Source: Solilutibacter silvestris
GTDB lineage: Bacteria > Pseudomonadota > Gammaproteobacteria > Xanthomonadales > Xanthomonadaceae
Direction: 5' to 3'
DNA length: 64,000 nt
Assembly: GCF_002895945.1 (NCBI RefSeq)
Contig: NZ_NPZB01000002.1
Location: 806,001 to 870,000, forward strand
Both the position numbers and the translations under genes were made by a program. Below, one piece after another: positions 25,361 to 33,448 of this stretch. Each line of letters begins with the position of its first letter. The first letter of the stretch is position 1. The notes below the pieces were generated by a model. That model was given only the letters and a program-made list of their open reading frames with translations, had not been told where the DNA came from and searched no databases.

Positions 25361-26454
25361 CTGTTCAACCACTCGATTCCGTCAATCTTCGCGATTCCCA
25401 GCCCCGGCGCATCGCCCAGCATGATGTTCGCTTCATCGAACACCGTCGTTCCGTGCACCGGATTGAACGTGCACAGCGATGGGCCATCGAGATCGATTCT
25501 GGTGATCGTCGCCGAACGCGCCACTGCGACGTGTGCCGCTGCGGTGACGCCGATCGGGCCTTCCAGCATGCAGCCCATCATGCAGTCGACGCCGTGGATC
25601 GCGGCGACGTCGGCCATCTTCAGCGCGTTGGAAATGCCGCCGGCCTTCATTAGCTTGATGTTGATGATGTCGGCGGCGCGCGTGCGGATCAGCTCGATCG
25701 CCTCGCGTGGACCGAAGGCACTTTCGTCCGCCATCACCGGCGTGCGCACGTTCGCCGAGACTTCGCGCAGGCCATCGATGTCGTGGGCCTTCACCGGCTG
25801 TTCCACCAACTCCATCGCGACACCGGCATCTTCCAGCGTGCGGATCGCGTGGATCGCCTCGCGTGCGTTCCAGCCCTGGTTGGCATCGAGCCGCAGCGAA
25901 GCGCGTCCGGCCACCGCGGCATGCACCGCGCGCATGCGTTCGATATCGGTCGCCATGTCCTTGCCGACCTTGATCTTGAGCGAGGTGAAACCGCGTGCCA
26001 GTGCATCCAGGCTGTCGGCCACCATCTTGTCGATGCCGTCGACGCTGATGGTGATATCGGTGGAGAGTCTCGGTTCGCCGCCGCCAAGCAACTGGTACAA
26101 CGGCGCACCATGCAACTGGCCCCAGAGATCGTACAGCGCGATTTCGGCCGCGGCCTTGGCGCTGGTATTGCGTTGCAGCGCACCCTGGGTGCGCGCGACC
26201 AACGCATTGAGATCGGTGATGTCGCCATCGATCAGCTGCGGAGCGATGTAGCGGCGGATCGCCTCGATGATCGATCCGTGGGTGTCGCCGGTGATCGCGG
26301 CGGTGGCCGCTGCACTGCCGTGGCCGACGTGGCCATCGTCGGTTTCGATCGCGACGACCACGTCCTCGACCTGTTCCACCGTGCGCAACGCGGTCTTGAA
26401 CGGCGTTTTCAGCGGGATGCGCAACATGCCGAGGCGGATCGTGCGGATCTTCAT
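25357..26454 (-). CDS. Dipeptide epimerase of the enolase superfamily (L-Ala-D/L-Glu epimerase-like)
   Basis: A 365-residue enzyme of the muconate-lactonising subgroup. Catalytic features: SLKIKVGK with Lys160 and Lys162, metal ligands Asp190 (RLDANQGW), Glu218 (LVEQP) and Asp243 (MADES), and Lys267 (INIKLMKAGG). The C-terminal loop has GCMLEGPIGVTAAAH, as in dipeptide epimerases that help recycle murein peptides. The start at 26454 (MKIRTIRLGMLRIPLK) is the standard N-terminus; an upstream in-frame ATG gives a non-conserved extension. Substrate specificity within the group cannot be set from sequence alone. Confidence 0.87.
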   Translation of the reverse strand: MKIRTIRLGMLRIPLKTPFKTALRTVEQVEDVVVAIETDDGHVGHGSAAATAAITGDTHGSIIEAIRRYIAPQLIDGDITDLNALVARTQGALQRNTSAKAAAEIALYDLWGQLHGAPLYQLLGGGEPRLSTDITISVDGIDKMVADSLDALARGFTSLKIKVGKDMATDIERMRAVHAAVAGRASLRLDANQGWNAREAIHAIRTLEDAGVAMELVEQPVKAHDIDGLREVSANVRTPVMADESAFGPREAIELIRTRAADIINIKLMKAGGISNALKMADVAAIHGVDCMMGCMLEGPIGVTAAAHVAVARSATITRIDLDGPSLCTFNPVHGTTVFDEANIMLGDAPGLGIAKIDGIEWLNS

Positions 26455-26513
26455 GGCGTCGATTCGGATGCGATGCGGCAAGCATAGAGGATCATCCATG
26501 CGCGCAGCGATCG

Positions 26514-26550
26514 CCAAAAGAAAGCCCCGGCACCTTGCGGGTCCGGGGCG
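26514..26550 (-). terminator. Terminator of tmRNA
   Basis: On the minus strand CGCCCCGGACC and GTGCCGGGGC pair across a short loop and are followed by TTTCTTTT, starting eight bases after the tmRNA 3' end. Confidence 0.85.
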
Positions 26551-26557
26551 ATCAGTT

Positions 26558-26911
26558 TGGTGGAGATGGCGGGAATCGAACCCGCGTCCGAAGGCACTCC
26601 ATGCCCGGCACTACATGCTTAGCCCGGTGTTTGATCTCGAATGAAGGCAACACACCGTGCGAGGCACACCTTCATCCACACCCGCTTTGTTTTAGGAGCC
26701 GGTTGACGGGTCGCCGCCGGCCACGATCCTGTGATGATGACCCTACATCCACGAGCACAGGCACAAGTGGGTTCGGGGCTAGGCCTTAAGCGGCCAGAGC
26801 GTAGACGTCGTCGTTGGCGTCTGAGTTTTTGCAGCTGGATTAACGAGGAAAGCTACCCCCTCGGCATGCGCCAAGCGATTTCGCAACCCCCGTCGAATCC
26901 AGTGCATCCCC
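26558..26911 (-). ncRNA. ssrA: tmRNA (transfer-messenger RNA)
   Basis: The 3' end on the minus strand is tRNA-like: GGTTCGATTCCCGCC arm, then ATCTCCACCA with encoded CCA at 26560-26558. The 5' end begins GGGGATG and continues with CTGGATTCGACGGGGGTTG, as in other tmRNAs, giving about 354 nt. The tag reading frame lies at 26818-26786: resume codon GCC, then AAC GAC GAC GTC TAC GCT CTG GCC GCT TAA, encoding ANDDVYALAA. The preceding GCAAAAACTCAGAC resembles the segment before the E. coli resume codon. It rescues stalled ribosomes with SmpB, whose gene is about 2.2 kb away. Confidence 0.97.
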
Positions 26912-26938
26912 GGGAACTTTGTCTCGCTAGACCAAACC

Positions 26939-26944
26939 AGTATA
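26939..26944 (-). promoter_or_regulatory. -10 element of tmRNA promoter
   Basis: TATACT on the minus strand, 28 bases before the mature 5' end, allowing a short leader for RNase P to remove. The -35 region is weak by eye. The element lies just before the sensor-kinase start on the other strand. Confidence 0.55.
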
Positions 26945-26959
26945 GGGCAGAATCCCTGA

Positions 26960-29116
26960 ATGCCGAGCCAGAATGAAGCCGCCGACCATTTCAACCAGCA
27001 GGCGCCGGTCCTGTTCGGCGTGCTGGCGTGGATCTGCGCGACCGTCATGGTGCTGCTGGTCTGGCGCAACGAGCAGGCAATCGCCCAGCGCGAGTCGATG
27101 GTCGAGTTGAATTCCGAGGCGGTACTGGTGGAATCGCTGGTGAAGCAGCGCCTGGACGCGATGGAGCTGATCATGCGCGGCGGTGCGTCCCTGATCTCCG
27201 GCAACACGTTGCCGACCGCTGACCAGTGGCAGGGCTATGTGTCCGGCCTTGACCTGGGGCAGCGCTATTCGGCCGTACTCGGCATCGGCTACGGCCCGTA
27301 TATCAATCGCGCCGATCTGCCGCGCTTCCAGCAGGATTGGCGGGATCGGACCGGCGAACTGATCAGCATCCGGCCATGGGGTGTCCGCGCGGAATATGCA
27401 CCGGTGCTCTTTCTCGCAACCTCGGGACCGGGGCAGGAGAAGCTCCTCGGCTTGGACATGTATGTCGAAGCGACGCGCCACGAAGCCATGCAGCGCGCCA
27501 TGGAAAGCGGGCGGCCCTGGTTGTCCGGCCCGGTCACGCTGTACCGTGACACGACGGCCGTGCCAAGCATGATCTTCTATACCCCGGTGTATCGCGGTGG
27601 CGTGCGCCCGATGACGGTTGCCGCGCGCAGGGCCGAAATGAACGGCTGGGTCTACATCCCGTTCCGCGTGCAGCAGTTCCTCGACATGACCGTCAAGTCG
27701 GTCGGCCGCAAGATGAAGCTGCGGATCAGTGATGAAACCGATACCCGCAGGGAACTGGTGATCGCGGAGGATCCCGGCCTGACGGGCAGGGGCGCGTGGA
27801 AGCTGATTTCCCGAAGCGTTCCCCTTTATGGACGCATCCTGCGCCTCGACTTCTTCGGCGACGCCGACGTCGGCATCGAGCGCAGCGCGTGGGTGCTGTG
27901 GGGCGGCTTGCCACTGGCCCTGGCGGCCGGCGTGATCACCTTCCTGCTGGCGCGGACGCAGGCGCGTGCGCAGGTGTTGGCCCGCGACATGACACGGGCC
28001 CAGGCCCGCAGCGAAGCGTTGTTCCGCAGCGCGATGGTGCATTCCGGCATCGGCATGGCATTGCTCGACGACAAGGCTCGCGTCGTCGAGGTCAATCCCG
28101 CGTTCACGCAGTTGTTCGAACTCGGGGCGGATGCGTTGCGCGGAACGCATTTCTCCGACCTGCTGGATCAAGGCAGTGTTGGCCCGGCGGAGCAGGGCGA
28201 ACAGAACGGAATGCGCCAGGAAATCCGTCGCTTCGCCCGCCGCAATGGCGAGTTGCGGCATGTGTCGCTGGTCTACGGCAAGATTCCGCAGGGGGACGGC
28301 GTCGACGTCAAGCTGCTGGTGCAGGCGGAAGACATCTCCGAGCGCGTCCGCAACGAAGCCCGTATCCGCGCGCTCAACCGCACGCTGGAATTGCGCGTGG
28401 ATGCGCGTACCCGCGAATTGAGTGAAGCCAACCATCAATTGGAAACCTTCGCCTACAGTGTCTCGCACGACCTGCGTGCACCGTTGCGGGCCATCGACGG
28501 GTTCAGCCGGTTATTGTCCGAACGCCATGCCACTGTGCTCGATGATGTCGCGCAGGGCTACCTGGCACGGATTCGCAATGGCGCGCGCCGGATGGACGAT
28601 CTGATCGGCGCGATCCTGAAGATTTCACGCATCGGTCGCGGCGAGCTGCAGCGGCACCCGATCGATCTTTCGGCATTGGCGCAGGATGTGGTGGAGGAAC
28701 TCGCGGCCACCGACCCGCAACGCAATTTCGAGGTCGAGATCGAGCCGGGGTTGGAGGTGGTGGGCGACCCGTCGCTGGTGCGGACGCTGATGCAGAACCT
28801 GATCGGGAATGCCTGGAAGTTCACCCAGGGCCGCGATCCGGCGCGCATCCACTTCGGCCGCGACCAGGGCAGTTATTTCGTCGAGGACAATGGCGTCGGC
28901 TTCGAGCCTGCCTATGCCGGAAAATTGTTCCAGCCGTTCCAGCGCCTGCATGGCGAATCGGAATTCGCCGGTCACGGCATCGGGCTGGCCACGGTGCGGC
29001 GAATCGTCGAGCGCCATGGCGGCACGATCCACGCGCAGGGCGAGGTGGATCGCGGCGCGCGCTTCATCTTCACCTTGCCGGACGTGCCGGTGGATCACGA
29101 TGACTATCACGTATGA
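26960..29116 (+). CDS. Membrane sensor histidine kinase with CHASE-like sensor and PAS domains
   Basis: A 718-residue kinase. A first helix (about 17-36, VLFGVLAWICATVMVLLVW) and a second (about 312-332) flank a periplasmic CHASE-like domain (ESLVKQRLDAMELIMRGGA; YSAVLGIGYGPYI; FYTPVYRGG). A PAS domain (about 350-460), a coiled coil, the dimerisation helix with His503 (SVSHDLRAPLRAIDGFS) and an ATPase domain (NLIGNAWKFTQG; GHGIGLATVRRI) follow. No receiver domain is attached and no response regulator is adjacent, so its partner is elsewhere. The start is 48 bases beyond the tmRNA 5' end, on the opposite strand. The signal is not known. Confidence 0.9.
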   Translation: MPSQNEAADHFNQQAPVLFGVLAWICATVMVLLVWRNEQAIAQRESMVELNSEAVLVESLVKQRLDAMELIMRGGASLISGNTLPTADQWQGYVSGLDLGQRYSAVLGIGYGPYINRADLPRFQQDWRDRTGELISIRPWGVRAEYAPVLFLATSGPGQEKLLGLDMYVEATRHEAMQRAMESGRPWLSGPVTLYRDTTAVPSMIFYTPVYRGGVRPMTVAARRAEMNGWVYIPFRVQQFLDMTVKSVGRKMKLRISDETDTRRELVIAEDPGLTGRGAWKLISRSVPLYGRILRLDFFGDADVGIERSAWVLWGGLPLALAAGVITFLLARTQARAQVLARDMTRAQARSEALFRSAMVHSGIGMALLDDKARVVEVNPAFTQLFELGADALRGTHFSDLLDQGSVGPAEQGEQNGMRQEIRRFARRNGELRHVSLVYGKIPQGDGVDVKLLVQAEDISERVRNEARIRALNRTLELRVDARTRELSEANHQLETFAYSVSHDLRAPLRAIDGFSRLLSERHATVLDDVAQGYLARIRNGARRMDDLIGAILKISRIGRGELQRHPIDLSALAQDVVEELAATDPQRNFEVEIEPGLEVVGDPSLVRTLMQNLIGNAWKFTQGRDPARIHFGRDQGSYFVEDNGVGFEPAYAGKLFQPFQRLHGESEFAGHGIGLATVRRIVERHGGTIHAQGEVDRGARFIFTLPDVPVDHDDYHV

Positions 29117-29123
29117 GGAAGGT

Positions 29124-29642
29124 TTACGCGTCCTTGTTGTGCCGACGCATCACCCGCAGTTTCTCGCGGTTCCAGTCGCGTTCCTTGTCGGCCTCGCGCT
29201 TGTCGTGTGATTGCTTGCCGCGCGCCAGGGCGATTTCCAGCTTGACCTTGTTGCCTTTCCAATACATCGCGGTCGGAACCAGCGTGTAGCCATCGCGCTG
29301 TATGCGACCCATCAACTGGTCGATCTCCTGCCGATGCAACAGCAGCTTGCGCTCGCGGCGATCATTGGCGATGACGTGGGTGGAGGCCTGGATCAGCGGG
29401 GTGATCTGCGCGCCGACGAGGAAAATCTCGCCATGGTTCACCAGTGCGTAACCATCACCAATGTTGGCGCGGCCCGCGCGGATCGCCTTCAGTTCCCAGC
29501 CTTGCAGGGCCAGGCCCGCCTCGACGCGCTCTTCGAGGTGGTGTTCGTGGCGCGCGCGCTTGTTCAGCGCGATCGTGCCGCCGTTTGCCTTATCCTTGCC
29601 GCCTTTCCCGGGCGATTTCTTCTGATCCGCAGTCTTGCTCAT
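29124..29642 (-). CDS. smpB: SsrA-binding protein
   Basis: A 172-residue protein that brings tmRNA to stalled ribosomes. It has a Lys/Gly-rich N-terminal tail (about 1-24), then the conserved OB-fold: LNKRARHEHHLEERVEAGLA, GWELKAIRAGRANIGDGYA, and the C-terminal GKQSHDKREADKERDWNREK that enters the mRNA channel. The N-terminal extension is longer than in E. coli (160 residues). It is divergent from ratA with 38 bases between the starts, a common arrangement in gammaproteobacteria. Confidence 0.97.
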   Translation of the reverse strand: MSKTADQKKSPGKGGKDKANGGTIALNKRARHEHHLEERVEAGLALQGWELKAIRAGRANIGDGYALVNHGEIFLVGAQITPLIQASTHVIANDRRERKLLLHRQEIDQLMGRIQRDGYTLVPTAMYWKGNKVKLEIALARGKQSHDKREADKERDWNREKLRVMRRHNKDA

Positions 29643-29680
29643 GCGCCTATTGTCGCATTTGCAGCCGCGCCGCAGCCGAC

Positions 29681-30118
29681 ATGACGACGACCATCGAACG
29701 CAGTGCCCTCGTGGCCCATTCCGCCGAGACCATGTTCGACCTGGTGGATGCCGCGGAACACTATCCCGAGCGCTTCGGCTGGTGCCAGGCCGCCGACGTC
29801 GAACGCATGGACGATGGGCATTACGTTGCGCGACTCGATGTCGGGCTGGGGCGTTTCAAGACATGGTTCAAGACCGAGAACAGCAGTGAGCGCCCGCAGC
29901 GCATCGACATGCGCCTGGTCGATGGCCCGTTCAAGACGCTGGAAGGCCATTGGCGCTTCCTGCCGCTCGATACCCATGCCTGCAAGGTGACGCTGGAATT
30001 GCGCTTCGAGCCGGCCTCGTCGCTGCTGGGTCCGGTTTTGGCGTTGGGCCTGCAGAACCTCGCCAATCGCATGGTCGATGATTTCATCCGCGCGGCGAAC
30101 AAGGCGGGAACGCCATGA
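29681..30118 (+). CDS. ratA: RatA/Coq10-family (START-like) protein
   Basis: A 145-residue START/Coq10-like protein beginning TTTIERSALVAHSAETMFDL, with HYPERFGWCQAADV and LANRMVDDFIRAANKA as family blocks. The E. coli homologue was reported to block subunit joining, while mitochondrial relatives bind ubiquinone and aid respiration; which applies here is open. Its stop overlaps the ratB start by ATGA. It is divergent from smpB. Confidence 0.9.
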   Translation: MTTTIERSALVAHSAETMFDLVDAAEHYPERFGWCQAADVERMDDGHYVARLDVGLGRFKTWFKTENSSERPQRIDMRLVDGPFKTLEGHWRFLPLDTHACKVTLELRFEPASSLLGPVLALGLQNLANRMVDDFIRAANKAGTP

Positions 30119-30420
30119 AGGCCGATGCCATCAAGGTCGAAATTATCGTGGCGTGGCCGCATCGCAGTGAACGCCGTGTGCTGGAGCTACCGGCTGGTGC
30201 GCATGTCGAAGACGCGATCGCCGCGTCGGGATTCGAGTCGCTGGAAGAGATCGCCGGTGTCGCGGTGTTCGGCCAGCGGGTGACGGCGCGTCACGTCCTC
30301 GTCGATGGCGATCGCGTGGAGCTGTTGCGTGGTTTGAAGATCGATCCCAAGGCTGCGCGTCGCGCGCGTGCCGAGATCCAGCGCGACGCCGCCCGAAAAG
30401 AGCGCCGCGGCGTACGTTGA
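30115..30420 (+). CDS. ratB: RnfH/RatB-family ubiquitin-like protein
   Basis: A 101-residue beta-grasp protein. IKVEIIVAWPHRSERRVLEL and LPAGAHVEDAIAASG followed by VAVFGQRVTARHVLVDGDRV are typical of the RnfH family, and the tail is basic (ARRARAEIQRDAARKERR). Translation is coupled to ratA through ATGA. The function is unknown. It ends one base before the converging bamE stop. Confidence 0.9.
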   Translation: MKADAIKVEIIVAWPHRSERRVLELPAGAHVEDAIAASGFESLEEIAGVAVFGQRVTARHVLVDGDRVELLRGLKIDPKAARRARAEIQRDAARKERRGVR

Positions 30421-30421
30421 C

Positions 30422-30832
30422 TTACTCGCCGCTGTCGCTGCTGTCGCCGCCGCCGTTCTTCTTCTTGTCCTTGCGCAGGTTTTGGCCAAATATCTTGTTG
30501 GCATTCTTCGCCAGCTGTTCGTCCTGCTCGGCAAAGTAGTTGCCATCCCACTTCGTCACCAGATCATTCTCGAAGTAGACGGTGAAGTTCTTGATCTGGG
30601 TCTTGCCGGTACGGCCCACGCGTTCGGTGCTGGTGTAGTCCCAGCGATTGTGGTGGAACGGATCCTGGATCGACGGCAGGCCGATCAGTTGGCCCACCTG
30701 TTCCTTGGACATGCCGGCCTGCAGCTGCTCGACCTTGGTCTTCTCCATCAGGTTGCCCTGGTATACGGGCTGGCGATAGAGGCAGCCGGTGAGGGCGATG
30801 GCGGCGAGGCTGGCAAGCAGGAATGTACGCAT
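30422..30832 (-). CDS. bamE: Outer-membrane assembly lipoprotein BamE (OmlA/SmpA)
   Basis: A 136-residue lipoprotein with lipobox LTGC (lipidated Cys17). The SmpA/OmlA fold is shown by YQGNLMEKTKVEQLQAGMSK, VGQLIGLPSIQDPFHHNRWD and KNFTVYFENDLVTKW. It is a component of the BAM complex at the inner face of the outer membrane. The tail is Lys/Gly/Ser/Asp-rich and may be disordered. It is divergent from fur; the omlA-fur pair is a known arrangement in Xanthomonas, which supports the taxonomic assignment. Confidence 0.95.
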   Translation of the reverse strand: MRTFLLASLAAIALTGCLYRQPVYQGNLMEKTKVEQLQAGMSKEQVGQLIGLPSIQDPFHHNRWDYTSTERVGRTGKTQIKNFTVYFENDLVTKWDGNYFAEQDEQLAKNANKIFGQNLRKDKKKNGGGDSSDSGE

Positions 30833-30934
30833 GTGAACGGAAGGCGGCGTGGAATTCGAGGATGATACACGTCCCCGTCCTGCCGGCACCGTGCGCTGGC
30901 GGGAACGGTTCAGCCACCCGAAACGGAGAATGTG

Positions 30935-31342
30935 ATGGAAACCCGCGACCTGCGCAGCCTGGGCTTCAAGGTGACCCAGCCGCGCCTGCGCGTGCTCGAG
31001 TTGCTGGAGCGGGCCAAGCCGCGCCACATGACGGCGGAGGAGATCTATCGCGCGTTGCTGGAGGCTGGCGACGACATCGGGCTGGCGACGGTGTACCGCG
31101 TGCTGACGCAGTTCGAGGGCGCGGGGTTGGTGCTGAAGCACAATTTCGAGGGTGGCCACGCGGTGTACGAGCTGGATCGCGGCACCCATCACGATCACAT
31201 GGTGGATGTGGAGACGGGCAAGATCATCGAGTTCACGTCACCGGAAATCGAGGCGCTGCAGCGCGAGATCGCGGCGAAGCACGGATATGCGCTGGAAGAT
31301 CACGCGCTGGTGTTGTATGTGCGCAAGGTGGGGCAGAAGTAG
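30935..31342 (+). CDS. fur: Ferric uptake regulator
   Basis: A 135-residue Fur protein: winged helix (about 1-80; KVTQPRLRVLELLE, HMTAEEIYRALLEAG, GLATVYRVLTQFEGAGLV) and metal-binding dimerisation domain with GTHHDHMVDVETGKIIEF. The CxxC zinc motif of some Fur proteins is absent (sequence goes HHDHM without cysteines), as in other Xanthomonas-type Furs. ATG 30935 follows CGGAG by seven bases; GTG 30932 would put the ribosome site too close. It represses iron-uptake genes when iron is plentiful. It is divergent from bamE, with 102 bases between. Confidence 0.95.
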   Translation: METRDLRSLGFKVTQPRLRVLELLERAKPRHMTAEEIYRALLEAGDDIGLATVYRVLTQFEGAGLVLKHNFEGGHAVYELDRGTHHDHMVDVETGKIIEFTSPEIEALQREIAAKHGYALEDHALVLYVRKVGQK

Positions 31343-31375
31343 GCGGAACTCCTCGCGCCCGGCGTGCGCCCGCTT

Positions 31376-31463
31376 GGGTGCCCCTATGACCGACACGCCG
31401 TGAATACATCCATGTAGGCTCAGCCGCCGCATCCATGCGGCGGAATGGTCGGCCATAGGGACC
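31376..31463 (-). repeat. Dispersed intergenic repeat, copy C1 (short form, inverted)
   Basis: On the minus strand the core reads GAGCCTACATGGATGTATTC then ACGGCGTGTCGG (about 31388-31452). Outer arms GGGTGCCCCTATGACCGAC and GGTCGGCCATAGGGACCC are inverted repeats, pairing with each other although their sequence differs from the arms of copy A. A perfect inner hairpin CCGCCGCAT-CC-ATGCGGCGG lies at about 31423-31442. It follows the fur stop. Confidence 0.85.
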
Positions 31464-31472
31464 CACCGCGCA

Positions 31473-31687
31473 GGCGCTGCCGGGCGTTGGAGCGTTTCTT
31501 CGCTGCGATGAAGTCACAACACGCTCGTGCTGTCGCTCTTTGGCGAGCCGCCACAACACGCGCGCGGCCAGTGGGCGGTCTGCCTGATGCGCGGGCATAC
31601 GAGGCATGGATGCCGAGTCGAGCCTCCATGGACGGATTCACGGCGTCCCGCGCATTGGGTCTGCCGCCCACGCCAGCCAGCGCGTGC
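31473..31687 (+). repeat. Dispersed intergenic repeat, copy C2 (forward)
   Basis: From GGCGCTGCCGGGCG to CCACGCCAGCCAGCGCGTGC it follows copy B closely, with ACAACACGCGCGCGGC, GATGCGCGGGCATACGAGG and GAGCCTCCATGGACGGATTC. It lacks the insert with the 16-bp palindrome seen in B and D, having GGATGCCGAGTC there instead. With C1 it fills the 348-base gap between the convergent fur and recN genes. No gene is seen in the gap. Confidence 0.85.
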
Positions 31688-31690
31688 CAA

Positions 31691-33367
31691 TCACTCCGCG
31701 TTCGCATCTTCCAGCAGCTTGCGGGCCGCGCTGCGCGCTTCCTTGCTCACCGTCGCGCCGCCGAGCAGGCGCGCCAGTTCTTCCGTGCGACCTTGCGCAT
31801 CCAGCGTGTCGAGCGCACTTTGCGTGATGCCCGAATCCGCCGACTTGCTGACGCGATAGTGCTGATGGCCGTGCGCCGCGACCTGCGGCAGATGGGTCAC
31901 GCACATCACCTGGCAGCGCTTGCCGAGCTGGCGCAGCAGGCGACCGACCACCGCCGCGACCGGGCCGCTGATGCCGCTGTCCACTTCATCGAACACCATC
32001 GTCGGCACGCTGTCGCCATCGAGTGCGGCCACTTCGATCGCCAGCGCGATCCGCGACAGCTCGCCGCCGGAAGCGACCTTGCGCAATGGTCGCGGCGGCT
32101 GGTCGGGATTGGCGGTGACCAGGAACTCCACGCGTTCGGCACCGTGTGGATCGGGCGTGGAGCCGGGTTGCACTTCCAGCGCGATCTCCAGCAATCCGCC
32201 GGACATGCCGAGTTCGCCCATCAATCGCGAGACTTCGGTGCCGAGATGGCTGGCCGTCGCGCGGCGTGCAGCGGTCAATGATGTCGCGGCTTGTTGCCAC
32301 TCGCCTGCGGCCTGCGCCATCGCGCCATCGAGTTCATCCAGCCGCGAGTCGGCGTGTTCCAGCCCGGCCAGTTCCTCGCGGATCCGTTCGCGCACAGCGG
32401 CCAGCGCATCGGGGGCGACGCGGTGCTTGCGGGCGAGATCGTGCAGGCGCGCGAGCTGGCGGTCGAGCTGCTCGAAAGCTGAAGGATCGAGCTGGCTGTC
32501 GTCGCGGATGCGGTCGAGCAGGGCGGTGGCTTCGTCGAGCTGAATGGCGGCAGCATCGAACATCGCATCGACTTCGGCGAGGCGCGGTTCGGCATCGATC
32601 ACCCGTGCCAATGCGGCGCGCGCGGCATGCACCAGCGCCAGCGCGCCCGCGGATGCGTCATCTCCCAACACCTGCGTGGAGGCATGGCCGGTGGCCTCGA
32701 TCAGTTCAGCGCTGTTGGCCAGGCGGCGATGGCGGGTCGCGAGTTCGGTCACCGCGTCGGCTTCGAGCGGATCGCGTTCGAGTTCCTGCAATTGATGCTG
32801 GAGCAGGGCGACGCGATCGGCGACATCGCCGCGCGCGGTCAGCAGTTCGCGTTCGCGCTGAAGTGCCCGCCAACGCTGCGCCGAGGCGGCGACGTTCGCC
32901 AGCAACCCATCGTGCTTGCCGACGTTGTCGAGCAGGACGAGTTGCGCCGGCTTCGACAACAACGACTGGTAGGCGTGCTGGCCGTGGATTTCCACCAGCA
33001 ATCCGGCGAGTTCGGTCAGCTGCGCCAGCGTCACCGCGCGACCATTGATCCACGCCCGCGATCCGCCATCGGCGCGCAGCACCCGGCGGAGCAGGCAAGC
33101 GCCACCATCGTCCAGTTCCTGTTCGCGCAACCACGCCTGCGCGGCCAGCGCATCGGCGAGCGCGAATTCGGCCTGCAGTTCCGCGCGTTCGCTGCCATGG
33201 CGGACCATCGCGGCATCGGCGCGTTCGCCGGAGAGGAAGCCCAGCGCGTCCACCAGCAGGGATTTGCCGGCGCCGGTTTCGCCGGAAATGACGGTCATTC
33301 CCCCTCGGAATTCCAGTTCGGTGGCGGTGATGACGGCGAAGTCGCGAATGGTCAGGCGCTGCAGCAT
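31691..33367 (-). CDS. recN: DNA repair protein RecN
   Basis: A 558-residue SMC-like ATPase of recombination repair. The N-terminus MLQRLTIRDFAVITATELEF leads to the Walker A GETGAGKS; a long helical coiled-coil middle (about 150-380) carries a conserved LAGLLVEIHGQHAYQSLL block just before it. The C-terminal half has ASGGELSR (ABC signature) and Walker B TMVFDEVDSGISG. Start 33367 gives the family's usual N-terminus. It is divergent from hrcA with 81 bases between and often lies near the heat-shock genes in gammaproteobacteria. Confidence 0.96.
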   Translation of the reverse strand: MLQRLTIRDFAVITATELEFRGGMTVISGETGAGKSLLVDALGFLSGERADAAMVRHGSERAELQAEFALADALAAQAWLREQELDDGGACLLRRVLRADGGSRAWINGRAVTLAQLTELAGLLVEIHGQHAYQSLLSKPAQLVLLDNVGKHDGLLANVAASAQRWRALQRERELLTARGDVADRVALLQHQLQELERDPLEADAVTELATRHRRLANSAELIEATGHASTQVLGDDASAGALALVHAARAALARVIDAEPRLAEVDAMFDAAAIQLDEATALLDRIRDDSQLDPSAFEQLDRQLARLHDLARKHRVAPDALAAVRERIREELAGLEHADSRLDELDGAMAQAAGEWQQAATSLTAARRATASHLGTEVSRLMGELGMSGGLLEIALEVQPGSTPDPHGAERVEFLVTANPDQPPRPLRKVASGGELSRIALAIEVAALDGDSVPTMVFDEVDSGISGPVAAVVGRLLRQLGKRCQVMCVTHLPQVAAHGHQHYRVSKSADSGITQSALDTLDAQGRTEELARLLGGATVSKEARSAARKLLEDANAE

Positions 33368-33412
33368 GGTGTCGATTCTAGGGGTAGTCGTCGCATTCAC
33401 CGAGACCCGACG

Positions 33413-33439
33413 CTTGCAAGCCGCGCCGCCCGCCCGTAT
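33413..33439 (+). promoter_or_regulatory. Sigma32-like promoter of hrcA
   Basis: CTTGCAA (33413-33419), 13 bases, then CCCGTAT (33433-33439), near the CTTGAAA/CCCCATNT heat-shock consensus. The -10 ends only nine bases before the hrcA ATG at 33449, so the transcript would be almost leaderless. Confidence 0.55.
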
Positions 33440-33448
33440 ATCGACGGC

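Noticed and set aside
26558-26620. Independent tRNA gene
   Set aside because: It is the tRNA-like 3' half of tmRNA; the 5' half, tag frame and terminator are all present.
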